Notes: generated by a model from the sequence alone, not told the origin. Positions 1-11,400 are shown, counted from the first letter of the stretch. The stretch is 64,000 nucleotides of DNA from Euglena gracilis (GCA_039621445.1 CP154954.1:70312670-70376669); one strand, 5' to 3'. Program-made: numbers and translations.

Positions 1-112
1 AACGGTGCAGGGGCCCTCCGCTGCCAGTCAGCGTCGGATCGAACCAATCTGCTACCAAATGTAATACCTGGTTGCCTGTCTTTCTGTGAATTATGTATAG
101 GATCGTAACCAA

Positions 113-122
113 TCTGCTACCA
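113..122 (-). other. Primer-binding site (initiator-Met tRNA type)
   Basis: Read on the minus strand the site is TGGTAGCAGA, lying two bases (CT) after the end of the LTR at 125-422. It is complementary to the 3' end of an initiator-Met-type tRNA with acceptor CCTCTGCTA-CCA. The same site follows four other LTRs in the window. A second, less complete copy about 65 bases further left suggests a small local duplication. Confidence 0.75.
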
Positions 123-124
123 AG

Positions 125-422
125 TGTACGTCTGATCTTCCCTTTTCCCCAAAAAAGCCTCGCTTTCGCCTTGGTGCGGACCTACTTAGGGAAGAGAAAA
201 TCAGAGTAACGAATAACCCTTTTCCCACTTCCCGAAGCAAAGCACAGGGAGAAGAGGGGGAAAGGATAACGGACAATAATAAGTCCGGGAGGTATAAAAT
301 AATATAACAGAATAAGAATACCACCTGTGGAGACAGAAAGGGAACCCATTAGGAAATCCTAATAGGATCTGCTCTCATGCTCACTTCCTCATCAGAAGAG
401 CAGAGAGCATACGCCTGGTACA
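125..422 (-). repeat. LTR (5' LTR, TGTACC...GTACA family)
   Basis: On the minus strand this segment begins TGTACCAGGC and ends ACGTACA, the same termini as the LTRs at 17159-17576, 44970-45407 and 46547-46964. It also carries the conserved block CACAGGTGGTATTC in the middle. It is shorter (298 bp) than its relatives. The adjoining PBS on its left shows it acts as a 5' LTR of a minus-strand element whose interior runs out of the window. Confidence 0.75.
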
Positions 423-479
423 CAGTCCACCCACCCAGAACCCAGAGGCAACCTGGACCTGAACCCGAACAGGGCAGAA

Positions 480-960
480 AAGATCCTATTGGGTTACGAA
501 AAAACTGGCCCAATAAAACGATTTTCGGACTCAGAATCCCATACTTTAATCCTATGGTTTCTAATTTCGAAACCAGAAGGGAGAACAACAAAATGGAGAA
601 TGATCAGCGACTGCAGAGAAATAAATCAGCAGTTTCAAGTAAAACCTTTCAAACCGGATCATATCCGGCACGTTTTTCAAGTTTTGTAAAAAGGCCACTG
701 GGCAGCAAAAGTCGACCTACATTGTAAGGATTCCAAATGAGATTCGCGAAAACTGTCTCTTTCAGACCGGTAGAAGGCTGAAAACATAGTTTTCCGAACC
801 ACATTCGAGAATTCGGTGTGTCCTTGGACAATTGTGTGGGAATACTTCCCGTTGTAGTCTTGGGGGAGTGGCATTCAGCCCTTCATGGTGAAATCAAAAA
901 GGGGGGGTTGGAATTCGCGAAATCCGTGATTCCAATCAAAGGTGTGATTCTCGCTTTTGT
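480..960 (+). pseudogene. Reverse-transcriptase remnant
   Basis: One frame reads WRMISDCREINQQF, then PFKPDHIRHVFQVL, a stop, and GHWAAKVDL. These match the fingers and first palm motif of retroelement RT (conserved DCR.LN, PF..P.I..V, and W..K.DL with the first catalytic Asp). Further on, another frame gives a weak counterpart of the FG...SP motif. Several stops and frame changes show it is dead, and no YxDD motif follows. It runs opposite to the neighbouring LTR and gag, so it is a separate relic. The exact class (Ty3-like or other) cannot be told. Confidence 0.55.
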
Positions 961-1612
961 GTTTCAGAACGGTTTTCCGCACAAGAGCCGTTATACAACC
1001 AAGTGTATTTTGTGAGGTTCAGGTGTATGCACTGTACCCAAGGTACTTTGGATGGACCCAAGTGTACCAAGTGTACAATGTAGTCCACTGGTAGGTAAAA
1101 TGGTAAGTTGTGAATGGTTTAACAGTTCAGAATCAGGTTCTGCGGAAATTCTCCAACGGTGTGTGCATTGGCTTGGTGTGCTAGTGTTGTTGTGCAAGTC
1201 GGTCTGGTGTTGCGCGTAAAAGTTGGTGTTGAAAGTGGTTGAGCATGGGAATAATTCCGAAATTTCCAGGAGTGAAGACTTTCTTAACTCACTAGGGTGA
1301 AGACCTTCTTTAATGAGTGTATATGTAAAGCCCCCTCCCCAAATATCTATATGCAGGGGGGGTTTACCCCTTTTGTGTTCTTTTTTGATCTTTCTCTTTA
1401 AACGGCAGTTTTCCAGGGATTTCCTGATTTTCCTGCCACGGAAAATCACAAAAATCATTAATAGGCTTTAAAATGGAGTTTTCCCAAAAAAAATGATAAA
1501 TCACGAAATCATGAAAATCACAAATGGTATTTTTTTTACCCTGTTTAGCATTCACGACCAATGACCAATACCCGGAGTAGGGGTATGGCTCATTCCGCGA
1601 ATTAGTGCCGAT
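961..1612. other. No gene recognised
   Basis: The stretch is mixed AT/GC sequence with a few short repeats of GTGTACC and CAAGTGTAC near 1020-1080. It is probably the degraded 3' part of the minus-strand gag element to its right. No coding signature was seen. Confidence 0.4.
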
Positions 1613-3357
1613 TCACGAAATTCCTGTTGTAAAAACAAGAGGATTCACGGTTTTTGAGGCAAAAACCGCTTCCTCATCCGAAGATTCACCCTTATGGGGG
1701 GGAATCTTAAGTTGTGGTTTAAACGGGCGATTGTAATCGCGATTGTAAGCATGTTCATGATCATGTGCATCCGTGGATGCTTGTCGGGCATGTGCATCCG
1801 AGGATGCTTGTAAGGATGCCCGTACTGCACCTTTGGAAGGATTGGCATCCAACGAGCCGCGAATTTGATGCACAAAGTCGCCAGTTGGATGTCGGGCATC
1901 CGAAAAGGTTTCGGTTGATGCGCAAATAGCGCTCTGTGAGCTGGAAGTTGCATTTTGACCACTGAAAACTTCGTTTTCATGGGAAAAGTGCGGGAGGTTG
2001 CGGGATTTTGCATGAATCTCATCCAAACTCAATGCAAAATCTTGGATACTTTATTCCAATGAACCAACCACTTGGAAAAGGTCCGAATTTCGTTCAACAT
2101 CACACTGCAAACGCTTAATACGTTTGCGGTATGAGGGTAGTTCGTCCAAAAGTGGTAATTTGTCAACAATGGAGTCAAACTCCGCTGAAAGCTTTGGGAA
2201 AGCGGTGTCCAAGAATTGGACGCGTTTGGCCAAAGTTTCTATTGCGGTAGTAATGATGTTCAACCGATTCTCGGTAGTTCGACTTCGCGAACCGATTGTC
2301 CATCCGAAGATGGTTGGAGTCCGGAGACCTTTGTAGAAAGTGCTTGTACGCGTTTTTGTAAATGGGAAGTGTTTATTAAGGTTTTGTGTTGGGTATTCAA
2401 ATCCGCAAGCGCGGTTTCAATGCCGGTGACATCCGGAATTGAATTTTGAATACTGCTACACCGTTTGTGCAAAGCCGCAAACGCAGATTCGATTTTGTTC
2501 ACAACCGCTTGTAACTGATTGTGCAAATCGGTTACATTAGATCGTAGTGCTCCCATACTGGGATCTTTGGTGGAAGAGTCCGCAAAGCGGCGTTGTAAGT
2601 CATCAATTACAGTTTGTAGTCCCGAAACATCCGCAAAAGCGGTTTTCAGGTCTGCAAACACAGTTTGGAGGTCCGCATTCGCGGTTTGTAATGCAGTAAT
2701 GACCTTTTCTTGCCCTTGGAGTTCCGCATTCGCGGTTTGTAGGCCAAGAATCACCACATTGCAGGATTGGAGCTCCGCCGTAGCGGTTTGTAGCACACTG
2801 GAAGCAGTTTCAAGTTTTTGTATATCATTTTGCCACTTTTCATGGGGGAAATCCTGCCGATGCGTGATTTCTGCCACTTGAGTGTGCAATGTGGGCAAAT
2901 TGTAGGAAACTTCACCGCGTTTGCAGGACGTTCGTTCCAAACGAGTAATCCGCTTTTCCAGTTGTTGAGCAAAAGCTCTTTGTACATAGTTTTCGCGTAT
3001 TTGTGCAAAGTTTTGATGAAAACTCGCGTTTTCATCACCCAAACACAAAACGCATGCTTCGGACTGTTGTACAACATTGGACAAAGTTGAAAAGTGCTCA
3101 TATGACACATATGAGCCCAGTTCCACACCCGTAGGCGCTTTATCCCGTTGTTGTAACCGGGACTGCATTTCTTGCATTGTATAAGAAAAGTTTTCCAGTT
3201 GTGTGAACAGTTGCTGTAGATTTTGTTGTAAATGTGAAAGTTTTGCGTTATTCCGCGATTCCGCAGTTTGGAGGGTCTCTTGTACCTGTTGGAAGTTTTG
3301 CACCAAGGTGTCGCGCAAAAATGCGTCAAAACCTTGGTGGAGGTTCTGAAAGTGCAT
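1613..3357 (-). pseudogene. Decayed gag of a B-type LTR retrotransposon
   Basis: The reading starts at an ATG (3357) and encodes a 365-residue, largely coiled-coil protein. It has many heptad-like LQTA.A.LQ blocks (about residues 180-300). It continues after a frameshift near 2260 into a 70-residue piece, and after another near 2040 into a Ser/His-rich tail. The piece around 2130-2200 (KLPLLDELPSYRKRIKRL) aligns with KIPLLDDMAKHRRRVKRS in the gag at 14128-16091, and the region GSYVSYEHFSTLSN aligns with GAFVTLKQFDTLAA there. The two are therefore diverged members of one gag family. No capsid-to-knuckle part survives here. Gag of such elements forms the cytoplasmic virus-like particle; this copy cannot make a full one. 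Confidence 0.65.
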
Positions 3358-3556
3358 TGTGGTGGAGTTGAAATTATTTTGGCAAAATTGTCCAAATTCT
3401 TGGATATATTGCCAAAGAAAATCCAGCTTGCCGAAAACGGCCTTGTGACTGTCTTCATAGGACTTGGTTCAGTTTTTTAGCGCAATTGTGGACACATGCT
3501 TCGATGTGTCGAAATTGCTGTTGTAGTGGGTGGTTCTCCGTTGTAGCTGCTGGGGG

Positions 3557-3760
3557 GTGTGCAGGGGTGTCCAGAATCGACACACCTGGTGGGAAACAAA
3601 AAGTTTTGCAGCTAGGCGGTTACTCGACACCGTAATTACTTCAGGCCTGTTGTGCGTTCACCTTGGAACCCAGTGAAACGAGGGGGGTTAAGCTACTTGC
3701 TTTCCCTACCGCATGGAAAACGTGCGGTGAAAAGTCAGAGGGTAGGGGGCACTTTCAAGG
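3557..3760 (+). repeat. Direct repeat, LTR-end-like (copy 1)
   Basis: This roughly 200-bp segment is repeated in the same orientation at 11193-11400 with visible divergence. Both copies begin TGT(G/A)CAGG directly after a G run. Both contain an ATCGAC...ACCTGGTGG block, ACTCGACACC, and CTTGGAACCCAGTGAAACG followed by GGTTAAGCTACTT. The TG start after a purine run suggests the edge of an LTR, but the other LTR end was not identified. Confidence 0.55.
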
Positions 3761-4372
3761 GGGTGGAGGGGGGGGGGGTGGGGGGGGGGGGAGGGGGGGG
3801 AGGGAAGGAGCAGCGGGGCTAGTTGGGGGGAGGGGAGTTGGGAATTGGATGCAGGGTTGGGGGGGGGGGGGGGGTGAAAAAAAGCGTTGAGGTGTATGAG
3901 ATTCCGGCTGGTGAAAAGGAAGGGGGGTGTCGCGAGCGACTTGATCAGGATAGTCGGTTAGCGACGGTGGGATGTTGAAGGTGTTGTGAAAATGGGGTGG
4001 AAAGCCGAAAAAGTTGTGGCTGGGCGGGGGGCACGTCATGACAGACACAACGGGAGAAATTCGGTGGTGAGGTACGTGTGCAAGGTGTAGTGCGCAAACC
4101 ATGGCTGGGAAATTCAACAAAAAATACGGTTGTGACGTAAATAGGAAGAAAACTTCCAGAAATACGTCAGAACCTGCAACCCGATTCAAGATGTAAGTCT
4201 CCGTATATGTGTAAGTACGGTAGTGGTTGTGTCGTTTGGGTAATGTAGTTGGGTATAGGTAGTTGTATGAGTTTTGAGTATGAGTAGTGCGCAAAAGCGC
4301 ATTTTGCACAGCGGCATTCCTCCTACGAGGATTCAGGGGTCTCATCCCCCTCCCTGCCCAAAGCCGGGGTTC
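3761..4372. other. G-tract and non-coding sequence
   Basis: The first 120 bases are almost pure G runs on the plus strand (potential G-quadruplex or assembly-difficult DNA). The rest has no recognisable gene. Near 4330 the sequence CATCCCCCTCCCTGC recurs at about 13590. Read on the minus strand it is a polypurine run ending GGATG, like the polypurine tracts before the LTRs at 44970 and 46547. Confidence 0.45.
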
Positions 4373-5275
4373 TGTCGGCCGCCGGCTTTCGCCGGCAGCC
4401 AAAAATTGCCAGAAAGCGCAAATTCCAACATCGCGGGTAACAGCCAATCAGTTAAAAAAACCCGCGATTGAAATTAGAAGCGGGTCAAATTATTTTGCGC
4501 CTTCAAATTCTGTTTTTTCACAGAACTTGAGGGGTTTTCCCCATTATTTGGCAAAGAAGAAATACATTGAATTGGATTTGATCAATCACATTGTTGAAAT
4601 TGGAATTGGCAATTACATTGTTGGTCATTACATTGTTGGTGGTATTCATTGAAGGATTGGTTTGAAGGAGCCTACAACACCGCCATCCTCACCGCCCTTC
4701 CCCATACCCCTCACCTCCTTGCCCCCAGGTTTGCACATTTTCACACATTCACATTTCACATTCGTTTTCAATTCTTCACATTCAGCAGCTTTCAGTTTCT
4801 CAGTTTCAGAGTTTCAGGATTCAAGTTACTTTCAGTTTCTCACTCTCAAAGTTCCAAGTTTCAGTGGGTTGGTTTTTCCTTCAAGGTGTGCCAGAGAGTG
4901 AGTGAGAGAGAAAGAGAGAAAGTGAGATTTCATTGCAAATGGCAGTTTTTTCGGTGTTCACCAAATTTTCAGAAAAAATTTTAAAACGATCCTACGCGCC
5001 GGCTGGGGTAGGGGGAAACACCTGGGTGAAAAAATGGGAGTTGGCCTGAGCCCACCAACCCCCAGAAAAAGCGCAGGTCCCGCCCCGGAAACACCCACCC
5101 CCCTGCTGTCGGTGGTTATCCACGACGGCGAGGACCCCCCCCCGGGCCCTCGGCCTACCGGGACTCGCCGTTCGCGGGGGCGACCGGCGGCGCACAGGGG
5201 GTGGGGCCGGCGAACATGTTTAGCAGAGGTCGGCTCACTGACTTCGTCAGTGAGGTTTTTTCAGATCTGTCGAAC
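4373..5275 (+). repeat. 0.9-kb inverted repeat arm / 5' LTR and leader of element A
   Basis: The segment is repeated in inverted orientation at 19154-20016, with high identity and a deletion of about 40 bp in the other arm. It starts TGTCGGCCGCCGG, a TG-start typical of LTRs. It holds AT-rich and GAGA-rich parts (GTGAGAGAGAAAGAGAG near 4900) and runs into the first codons of the element A reading frame. The LTR/leader boundary and PBS were not located, so the split between LTR and internal sequence is open. Confidence 0.6.
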
Positions 5276-6736
5276 ATGGTCGCAGAGGTTTGTTCTGCTG
5301 GCTCTGCCAGCAGAATCATTGAGGATTTTTCAGATTCGGTGAACATCGTGGCAGAGGTTTGTTCCGCTGGCAGCAGAGTCAGTGCAAAGTTTTCAGATTC
5401 GGCTGACATGGTTAGCAGAGGCAGTTTCACTGACCCAGTCAGTGAAAATTTTTCAGAGACGGTCGACACGGTCACAGAGATTTGTTCTGGTGGCTGTGCC
5501 AGCAGAATGGTACACGAGGACAGTTTCATCAACCCTGTGGTCTGTGAATTTTCAGAAGAATCTGCAGAAATCTGCTCGTTTCCCAGCCAATCTGTCCGAA
5601 TTTCAGACTGTGGTGAAAATTTTCTGAGATCTGTGGCAGAAAGCTGTTTTCAGAACGAAAAGGAAACTGAATTTTCTGCAGCCCAGTTTTCAGAACTTGT
5701 GGCATAATTGCAAATCATGATGGAATCTGTGGCAGAGAACAATTTTCAGGCTGCAGAAACTTTATCATTTTCAGGATTTTCAGAAACGACACAGGAATCA
5801 GAATCTGATTCTGATTCGGAGAGGGGGTCAATTACATGCATCAGGCCTGTCACAGTGGCAAGGCCTGAAAATTTACAGCTGGTTCCACTGCACAGCAGTG
5901 ATGATGAACCAGACCCCCCAGCTTACGAAAGCGAAACAGAGGAAGAAAAACAGGCTGAAAACGCAATTATTCAGCAAATGGTCATGCAGAGAATGAAAGC
6001 TGCTGGCATGTGGCCAGTAAATTTTTCAGGTTTTCAGCAAATTTCTGTGTCGTCACGAGACAGCAGCCCAGGGCCAGAACAAAAAATTTTGTGTTTAACA
6101 GCCCAGCCAGAACCATTGCTGTTAACACAGAGTTCAGAATCGCAACCAACACAGCCAGCTGCAGCCCAGCTGCAGGTTTTTCAGCAAGCCCAGACGTTTT
6201 CGGCTGAGATATCTGTCCCAGCCCAGATACCTGGACAGGTTTTTCTCCCAGCCCAGCAGTTTTCGGCTGGGTCATCTGTTCCAGCAATCATGGGGCCAGC
6301 CCAGATGACTTCACAGGTTTTTCAGCCAGCCCAGCAGTTTTTGGCTGGGTCATCTGTCCCAGCAATCATGGGGCCAGCCCAGATGACTTCACAGGTTTTT
6401 CACCCAGCCCAGCAGTTTTCGGCTGGGTCATCTGTCCCAGCAATCATGGTGCCAGCCCAGATCACTTCACAGGTTTTTCAGCCAGCCCAGCAGTTTTCGG
6501 CTGAGTCATCTGTTCCAGCAATCATGGGACCAGCCCAGATGCATGGGCAGGTTTTTCAGCCAGCGTTAACAGTGTCTTCAAACACAGTCGCAGCCCAGAT
6601 TTTTCAGCCAATTCAGCCAGATTTTCCACAGACCCAGCCACAGAATTTACAGCCAAACACCAGTTTTTCAGCAGAAACTGGGTCCGAAAACCCTGAAAAT
6701 CAGCATGATGTAGAAATGGAATCGGGCTATGGCTAA
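5216..6736 (+). pseudogene. Element A Gag-precursor N-terminal region
   Basis: The frame is open except for TAA codons at 5705-5707 and 6734-6736 and stays in frame with the coiled-coil gag that follows. The first ATG is at 5216. The first part has repeats of the type VAEVCSAGS alternating with FSDS. The second part is acidic (SESDSDSE, SDDEPDPPAYESETEEE). It is followed by Gln/Pro/Ala-rich sequence with four 26-residue repeats. PPAY resembles a late-domain motif that recruits ESCRT-associated ligases in some retroviruses, but this is only a resemblance. The frame matches no known enzyme. It is probably the N-terminal region of a long Gag with two acquired stops. Confidence 0.5.
6236..6549 (+). 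repeat. 78-bp coding minisatellite, four units
   Basis: Four consecutive 26-residue units are seen, consensus QVFQPAQQFSAGSS followed by VPAIMGPAQMTS. They differ at a few positions. The unit length is a multiple of three, so copy-number change keeps the frame. Confidence 0.8.
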
Positions 6737-9381
6737 TCTGATGATGATTGGAACAACTGGGGTGAAGAAATCAGTTGCAAAATTGAATGTTTACATGGCA
6801 GACTTTTGGTGCAGGAAGGAAAAAAACCTGAAAAAACGGCTGAAAATCTGGTGGGGGAGGCAGAAAACAGGCTAAATAAAGCATTGGCCATGTCACAGGG
6901 GCAGACATTGAATCTGGTCAATGATGCATTGGGCATGCATGGTGGGCGAATGGCTGATCACATTGCCATGGTGAAACGTGAAATTCAGGCTGAACTGAGT
7001 GCAACTGTAAACGACTTGCTTTTGCAGTTTCAGCAAAATGGTGAAATGGTGCAAAATCTGGCCCAATGCCAAAGGCATTTGTTGAGTGTGGAAATGGAAC
7101 GGCAGTTTGCTGAAAAAGTGAAGAATGTGGAGGATGGAGTAAACTCGTTTTTTGAGGCCCAGGTTGAGGGGTTAAGAAAAAATGAGAGGGATTTTTCTCA
7201 GAAATTGTCGATTTTGGAAAAATCTGTGGGGGAGATGCACGTGGTGGTGCAACAAGTGGGGGAGAAGGAAAAACAGCAGGAAATTGCTGTTAATCAGGTC
7301 AAATCTGCAGTTAGTGAGCTTAGCTCTGGTCTGGAGGGACGCTTTGGGATCATTTTTCAGCAAGGCAAAGGTTTGGGGGAGACTGAGTGTGCCAAATTTC
7401 AGGCGCAGGCTGGGAAATTGAAGGAATTTTCACAGTCCCTGGAGCGAGAGAGCAAAGCTCTGAATGATCGTTTGGGGAGGTTGGAGAATTTTCTGGGTCG
7501 GAAAGATTTGCCCATTAAAAAAGTCTGTGACCTGATTAACAAGAGCGAGGAAACAATTCGGTTGGAGGTGCAAAGGGAGTTGGGGCTGCAAACGAGAAAG
7601 AATTTGGAGGTCATTATCAGTGAAATGTTGCAGGAAAGGTTGAGGCTGAGTGAAAGGGAGGGGCAGTTTGAGAAAGTTCGGGCTGAAATGGAAAATTCGA
7701 TGAAACAGCAGGTTGGAGTTTTACTGCAACAGCAGTCCAGTGAACTTTTTAAAGAACAGCAGGAGCGGAAAAAATTGCAACAAAAGCTGGATTTATTTCA
7801 GGCTGAGTTTTTGGTGATGAAAAATCAGCAAGCTGAATCTGCCACATCTGCGACAGTGGATCTGACAAAGGAAACGAGAGGAAAATCAGCTGGAAACCCA
7901 GAAATCGAAGAGTTTGATCTTTTTGGTTACAACGATTTACCTGTGACCGAGAAAAATCCGGTTGAAATTGAAGGCTATGAATACGCTGAACCAGGGTCAC
8001 ATGCGACACACGTCAGGCAGGTTTGTGCACGACCTGTGGGGGCAGTGCCTGCAGGTGCAGGGCTAGTTTCATCAAATGCAGTGGCAACACATCAATTGAC
8101 GAAAAACCTGGTAGCTCCAAATTTTTCTGGACAGCCAAAAGACTGGTCGTCCTTTGTGCGGGATTGGGATCAATATTTCAGGACGTTGGTCATTTTGCAA
8201 AATGGACATGTGTCTGATCCACTCAAACTTCGACTTTTTGCAATGACGCTGGATGACACAAATCAAAAGGAATTGCAATTCCGACTGGAATTGAAAGGAA
8301 AAACATCTTTCGAGGAGGAATTTGACAGGATTGACGGGAAATATGCGGGAACTCAGTCCGACTGTGCCAGAAAAAATGGTATGATGTGAACCTCGTGAAC
8401 CAAGGGAAAATTACCGTACGGGAATGGCGAGACTTTGTCATAAATTTCAGAATAGCCTGGAGACAGGTGAAAAGCGCCACTGACGATGAGGCAGGAAGAC
8501 TGGTCAAAGGAAAACTGCCAAATTTCATTTTGCATTGGGTTGCCGATGAGGAGGAAAGAAAATCAACGTGTGGACCGAAAGTCAAAATGTACCCTGGAGT
8601 CCCTGCAACTGAGGAAAACATTATTTGTGCCGTTGAACGTGTCACTGGGGAAAAGCCCTGCAAGGTTTCGAAAGTTTCACCGCTGGAGTTCGAAGTCTTT
8701 TTGCCCAACACTACGATTTGCGACAAACTGAAAGAGGTCAGTGGGAAACCAATCACAGGCACGGATAAAAGAATCAAAATTGTAGAGGAAAAGCCCAAAA
8801 TGGGAGCTGAAGCAATTTTTCGTTTTGTTGAGCGAAAATTGTCATCCAGGGATGATCAAGACATGATACACAGTTCCAGAGAGCCAAATGGGTTTGGAAA
8901 CCGGAGGGCCAGGTCTGCGAAGGCAGATCGGGCCAATGAATCCAGGACACCCTCCCCAGCACGGTCAGCAAAGGGGGGTGACACGGTGGCGAAACCGTCC
9001 GTTGGAAAATAAGATTCACAGGTGGCAGCTCCTGCGACCAATGCAAACGTGAACCCCCCAGTGCAAAATCCAGTGCCAGTGGTTCGATCACAGTCATTGC
9101 CACCCCCCCAGCAATCTCAATTTGGCAATGGGGGTTGATGGAGAAACGATTCTGGGTGGAATTACAATGCCAATGCCAATTTTCAGGGAAATCAGTGGTG
9201 GAACTCAAATCAGCATAATTTTGATTCACAGTCTGGTGGTGGCAAAGGCAAAGGCAAAGGAAAGGGCAAAGGAAACAATTCCTGGGGGAAAGGAAACAAT
9301 GGAAATGACTGGTATAGGGGAAAGGGCCAGGACGGTGGAAAAGGCAAAGGCAAAGGAAGGGGGAAAGGAAACCGTTGCTAG
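6737..9381 (+). pseudogene. Gag of element A (coiled coil, capsid, Gly-Lys tail)
   Basis: The frame continues from 5216 with no in-frame stop between 6737 and 8370. It gives about 370 residues of predicted coiled coil (for example SEREGQFEKVRAEMENSMKQ) and then a capsid-like region. That region begins LVAPNFSGQPKDWSSFVRDW, comparable to KPQWDGVPTTWKQFFRDW in element B. A frameshift at the A-run 8371-8376 moves the reading one frame, where it continues to 9381 with stops TAA 9010-9012 and TGA 9136-9138. The tail after 9230 is Gly-Lys-rich (GGGKGKGKGKGKGNN) and probably replaces a CCHC knuckle as nucleic-acid binder. Gag would package element RNA in the cytoplasm. Frameshift and stops mark this copy as defective. 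Confidence 0.7.
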
Positions 9382-10713
9382 GATAGCCGTGGTGGACCAC
9401 TGGGGGCGGGAGCCGCCCCGGGCTCGCATACCCAGCCCCACACAAAGACATACACAAATCCCAGGTGGCAAGAAAAATCTCGTGTGAGTGAAAACACGAT
9501 GAAAAATCTGCCATCCCAGGAGACTTCTGTGCAAGGTGTGTCCAATGTGTCGGGTGCGTGCGTGCGTCACGTGCAAATCTGTGACTCGGTCCAAATCTGT
9601 AAAGAATCAGATCCCATAAGGGATCGTGCACAGCCTTCCGTAAATAAAAGAGCTTTAGACCTTTTTTGCGGTAAAGGCTCGGTTTGGGATTGCCTGAGAG
9701 AGCAAGGGTTTAAGGTTGTGTCAGTGGACATAAACCCAAGATTTAACCCAACCCACTGTGCAAATATTTTGGAGTGGAGATATTGGAGGTACCCCCCCGG
9801 ATATTTTCAGATCATCGCTGCGGGGGTGCCCTGTACAGAATAAAGCTTAGCCAAAACATTGGGAGTCAGAAATTTGGAGGGGGCAGATCGACTGGCCATA
9901 AAAACTTTGGAAATTGTCGAATATTTCAAACCAAAGTTGTGGTGGATTGAAAATCCCCGTCATGGACTTTTACGAAAAAGACCCTGTGTTCAAAATCTGA
10001 CTTTTGTTGATGTTGATTATTGTCAATTTTCAGATTGGGGATATCAAAAACCCACCCGAATCTGGGGGAGCGAAAATCTGAGCAAGCTGCAAAACAAACT
10101 TTGTGATGGCCAGGCCTGCCCGAATTTGATTCCTGGGGGGAGGAGTCACCGAGAAAAGTTGGGAGGATATGGAATGACAGTTGGAACTCAGAAAAAATGG
10201 GGGATGCCCAAACAGCTGGTGGAGTATTTGTTAACCGTGTTGGAACGAAAAAGAGGATATCGCAGGGAGGATTATGCTGTTAGAAAAGTTTGTATGGAGG
10301 AAATTGAGAAGGAATTTCGGCTTAAGGCAGAACGGGATTGTTTTGCAACCAGCCAAAATACCAGGTGTGAAAAGTGTTATGGGGAGGATGATGACGCCAT
10401 GAAAAAGGGTTGGGGGGCGGAGGAAACGTTGTGGATGAACCCCCCCTGGACTTTGTGGCCTGAGGTGGCTGAAAAATTGCAAAATTCCAATTGTCGGGCA
10501 ATTTGCATTTGCCCAGACTGGAATAGGAGGTGGGTGAAAAATTTGGTGGCTATGGCTGTCAAAAAGATTTATTTTCCCAAGGGGACAAAGTTGTTTGAGG
10601 CTGATGGGAGAATTTTGAGGGGCACCCGTTGGGGGGTGTGGGCCTTGTTGATTGATAGAAGGCAAACCTCCCAGGGGGGGGAGCCCCAGGGAAGAAAAAA
10701 TTGGCGCGGCTGA
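9382..10713 (+). pseudogene. Element A methyltransferase polyprotein: C5-cytosine MTase plus Dam-like domain
   Basis: This is the same frame as the Gag tail, entered after a TAG at 9379-9381. Motif I (DLFCGKGS, 9658) is the S-adenosylmethionine loop. VVSVDINPRFNPT is motif II-like. GVPCTE (9820-9840) is motif IV with the catalytic Cys. A TAA (9841-9843) follows at once, where a homologous Tyr-Ser stands in element C. Beyond it come WWIENPRHGLL (ENP, motif VI) and DYCQFSDWGYQKPTRIW (motif VIII-like). From about 10330 a second domain reads DCFATSQNTRC, then LWMNPPW and ICPDWNRRWVKNL. This matches the Dam/N6-adenine-type NPPW core seen in phages and in DIRS-type retroelements. Cytosine and possibly adenine methylation of element DNA is inferred from family membership. 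No RT follows before 11193. Confidence 0.72.
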
Positions 10714-11192
10714 AAAAAAGAATGTTGAGGTGTGCGCTATGCGCGGTGTGTAAAACAATATACACGCGATGAGCGCTATGCGCGTGGGGAGCGCAATATG
10801 CACGGGGGTGTGAGCGATATAGGCGCGGTGGTTGGGGGCGCCATATAGCGCGGGGGGGTGGGCATTATGCGCAAGATTTGCGCTATGCGCCATGGGGCGC
10901 AGCGTCTGTGCTATACGCACTTTGCGCAATATGTGCAGGGAGGCGCCAAAGGCGCGGGGGGTGGTGGGTGCCGTTGGCGCTTGAGTGGCGGGTGGTGCCA
11001 TAGGCGCGGGGCTGGTGGTAAGTTTGGTTTCAGTTATTTCCTTTTGTGTTTGGTTGTTTGTTGTGTGGAAATTTCTCCTAGAGTGCACACCTTGAGGGGA
11101 GGTGCTGAGTAATTGTCCTTGTCGCGCATGTTGGTCTGGGGGGGTGGTGGAGTGTGTAAGAAAAATTGTATGCGAATCTGAGCTGTGGGGGG
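10714..11192. other. Non-coding 3' region of element A, rich in GCGC/ATGCGC
   Basis: After the stop comes sequence full of CGCTATGCGC, GCGCCATA and GGCGC words. They repeat irregularly between 10735 and 11010 and give many short palindromes. It ends with GTGGGGGG directly before TGTACAGG, which looks like a polypurine tract before an LTR. No gene was seen. Confidence 0.45.
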
Positions 11193-11400
11193 TGTACAGG
11201 ATTGTCAGCAATCGACAAACCTGGTGGAAAACGAAAAATGAAAGCAGCTGGGCGACTACTCGACACCATTCGAATTTCAGGCCTTGCGGCTTTCGTCTTG
11301 GAACCCAGTGAAACGGTTGGGGGTTAAGCTACTTGTTACCCCTACCGCATATGTGGAACGTTTGTGGATATGCGGTGGGTAGGGGGGGCACTTTCTCTTT
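11193..11400 (+). repeat. Direct repeat, LTR-end-like (copy 2)
   Basis: This is the partner of 3557-3760 in the same orientation. It begins TGTACAGG after a G run and would be the start of a 3' LTR for element A or a relative. The match with copy 1 stops near 11400. Confidence 0.55.

Noticed and set aside
3755-4447. Minus-strand frame with Pro-rich tail
   Set aside because: The Pro tail is translated G tract and the rest has no recognisable domain.
5409-5423. TGGTTAGCAGAGG as a possible PBS for element A
   Set aside because: It lies inside the repeated coding sequence of the Gag N-terminus, has an extra base relative to the primer site, and no LTR end precedes it.
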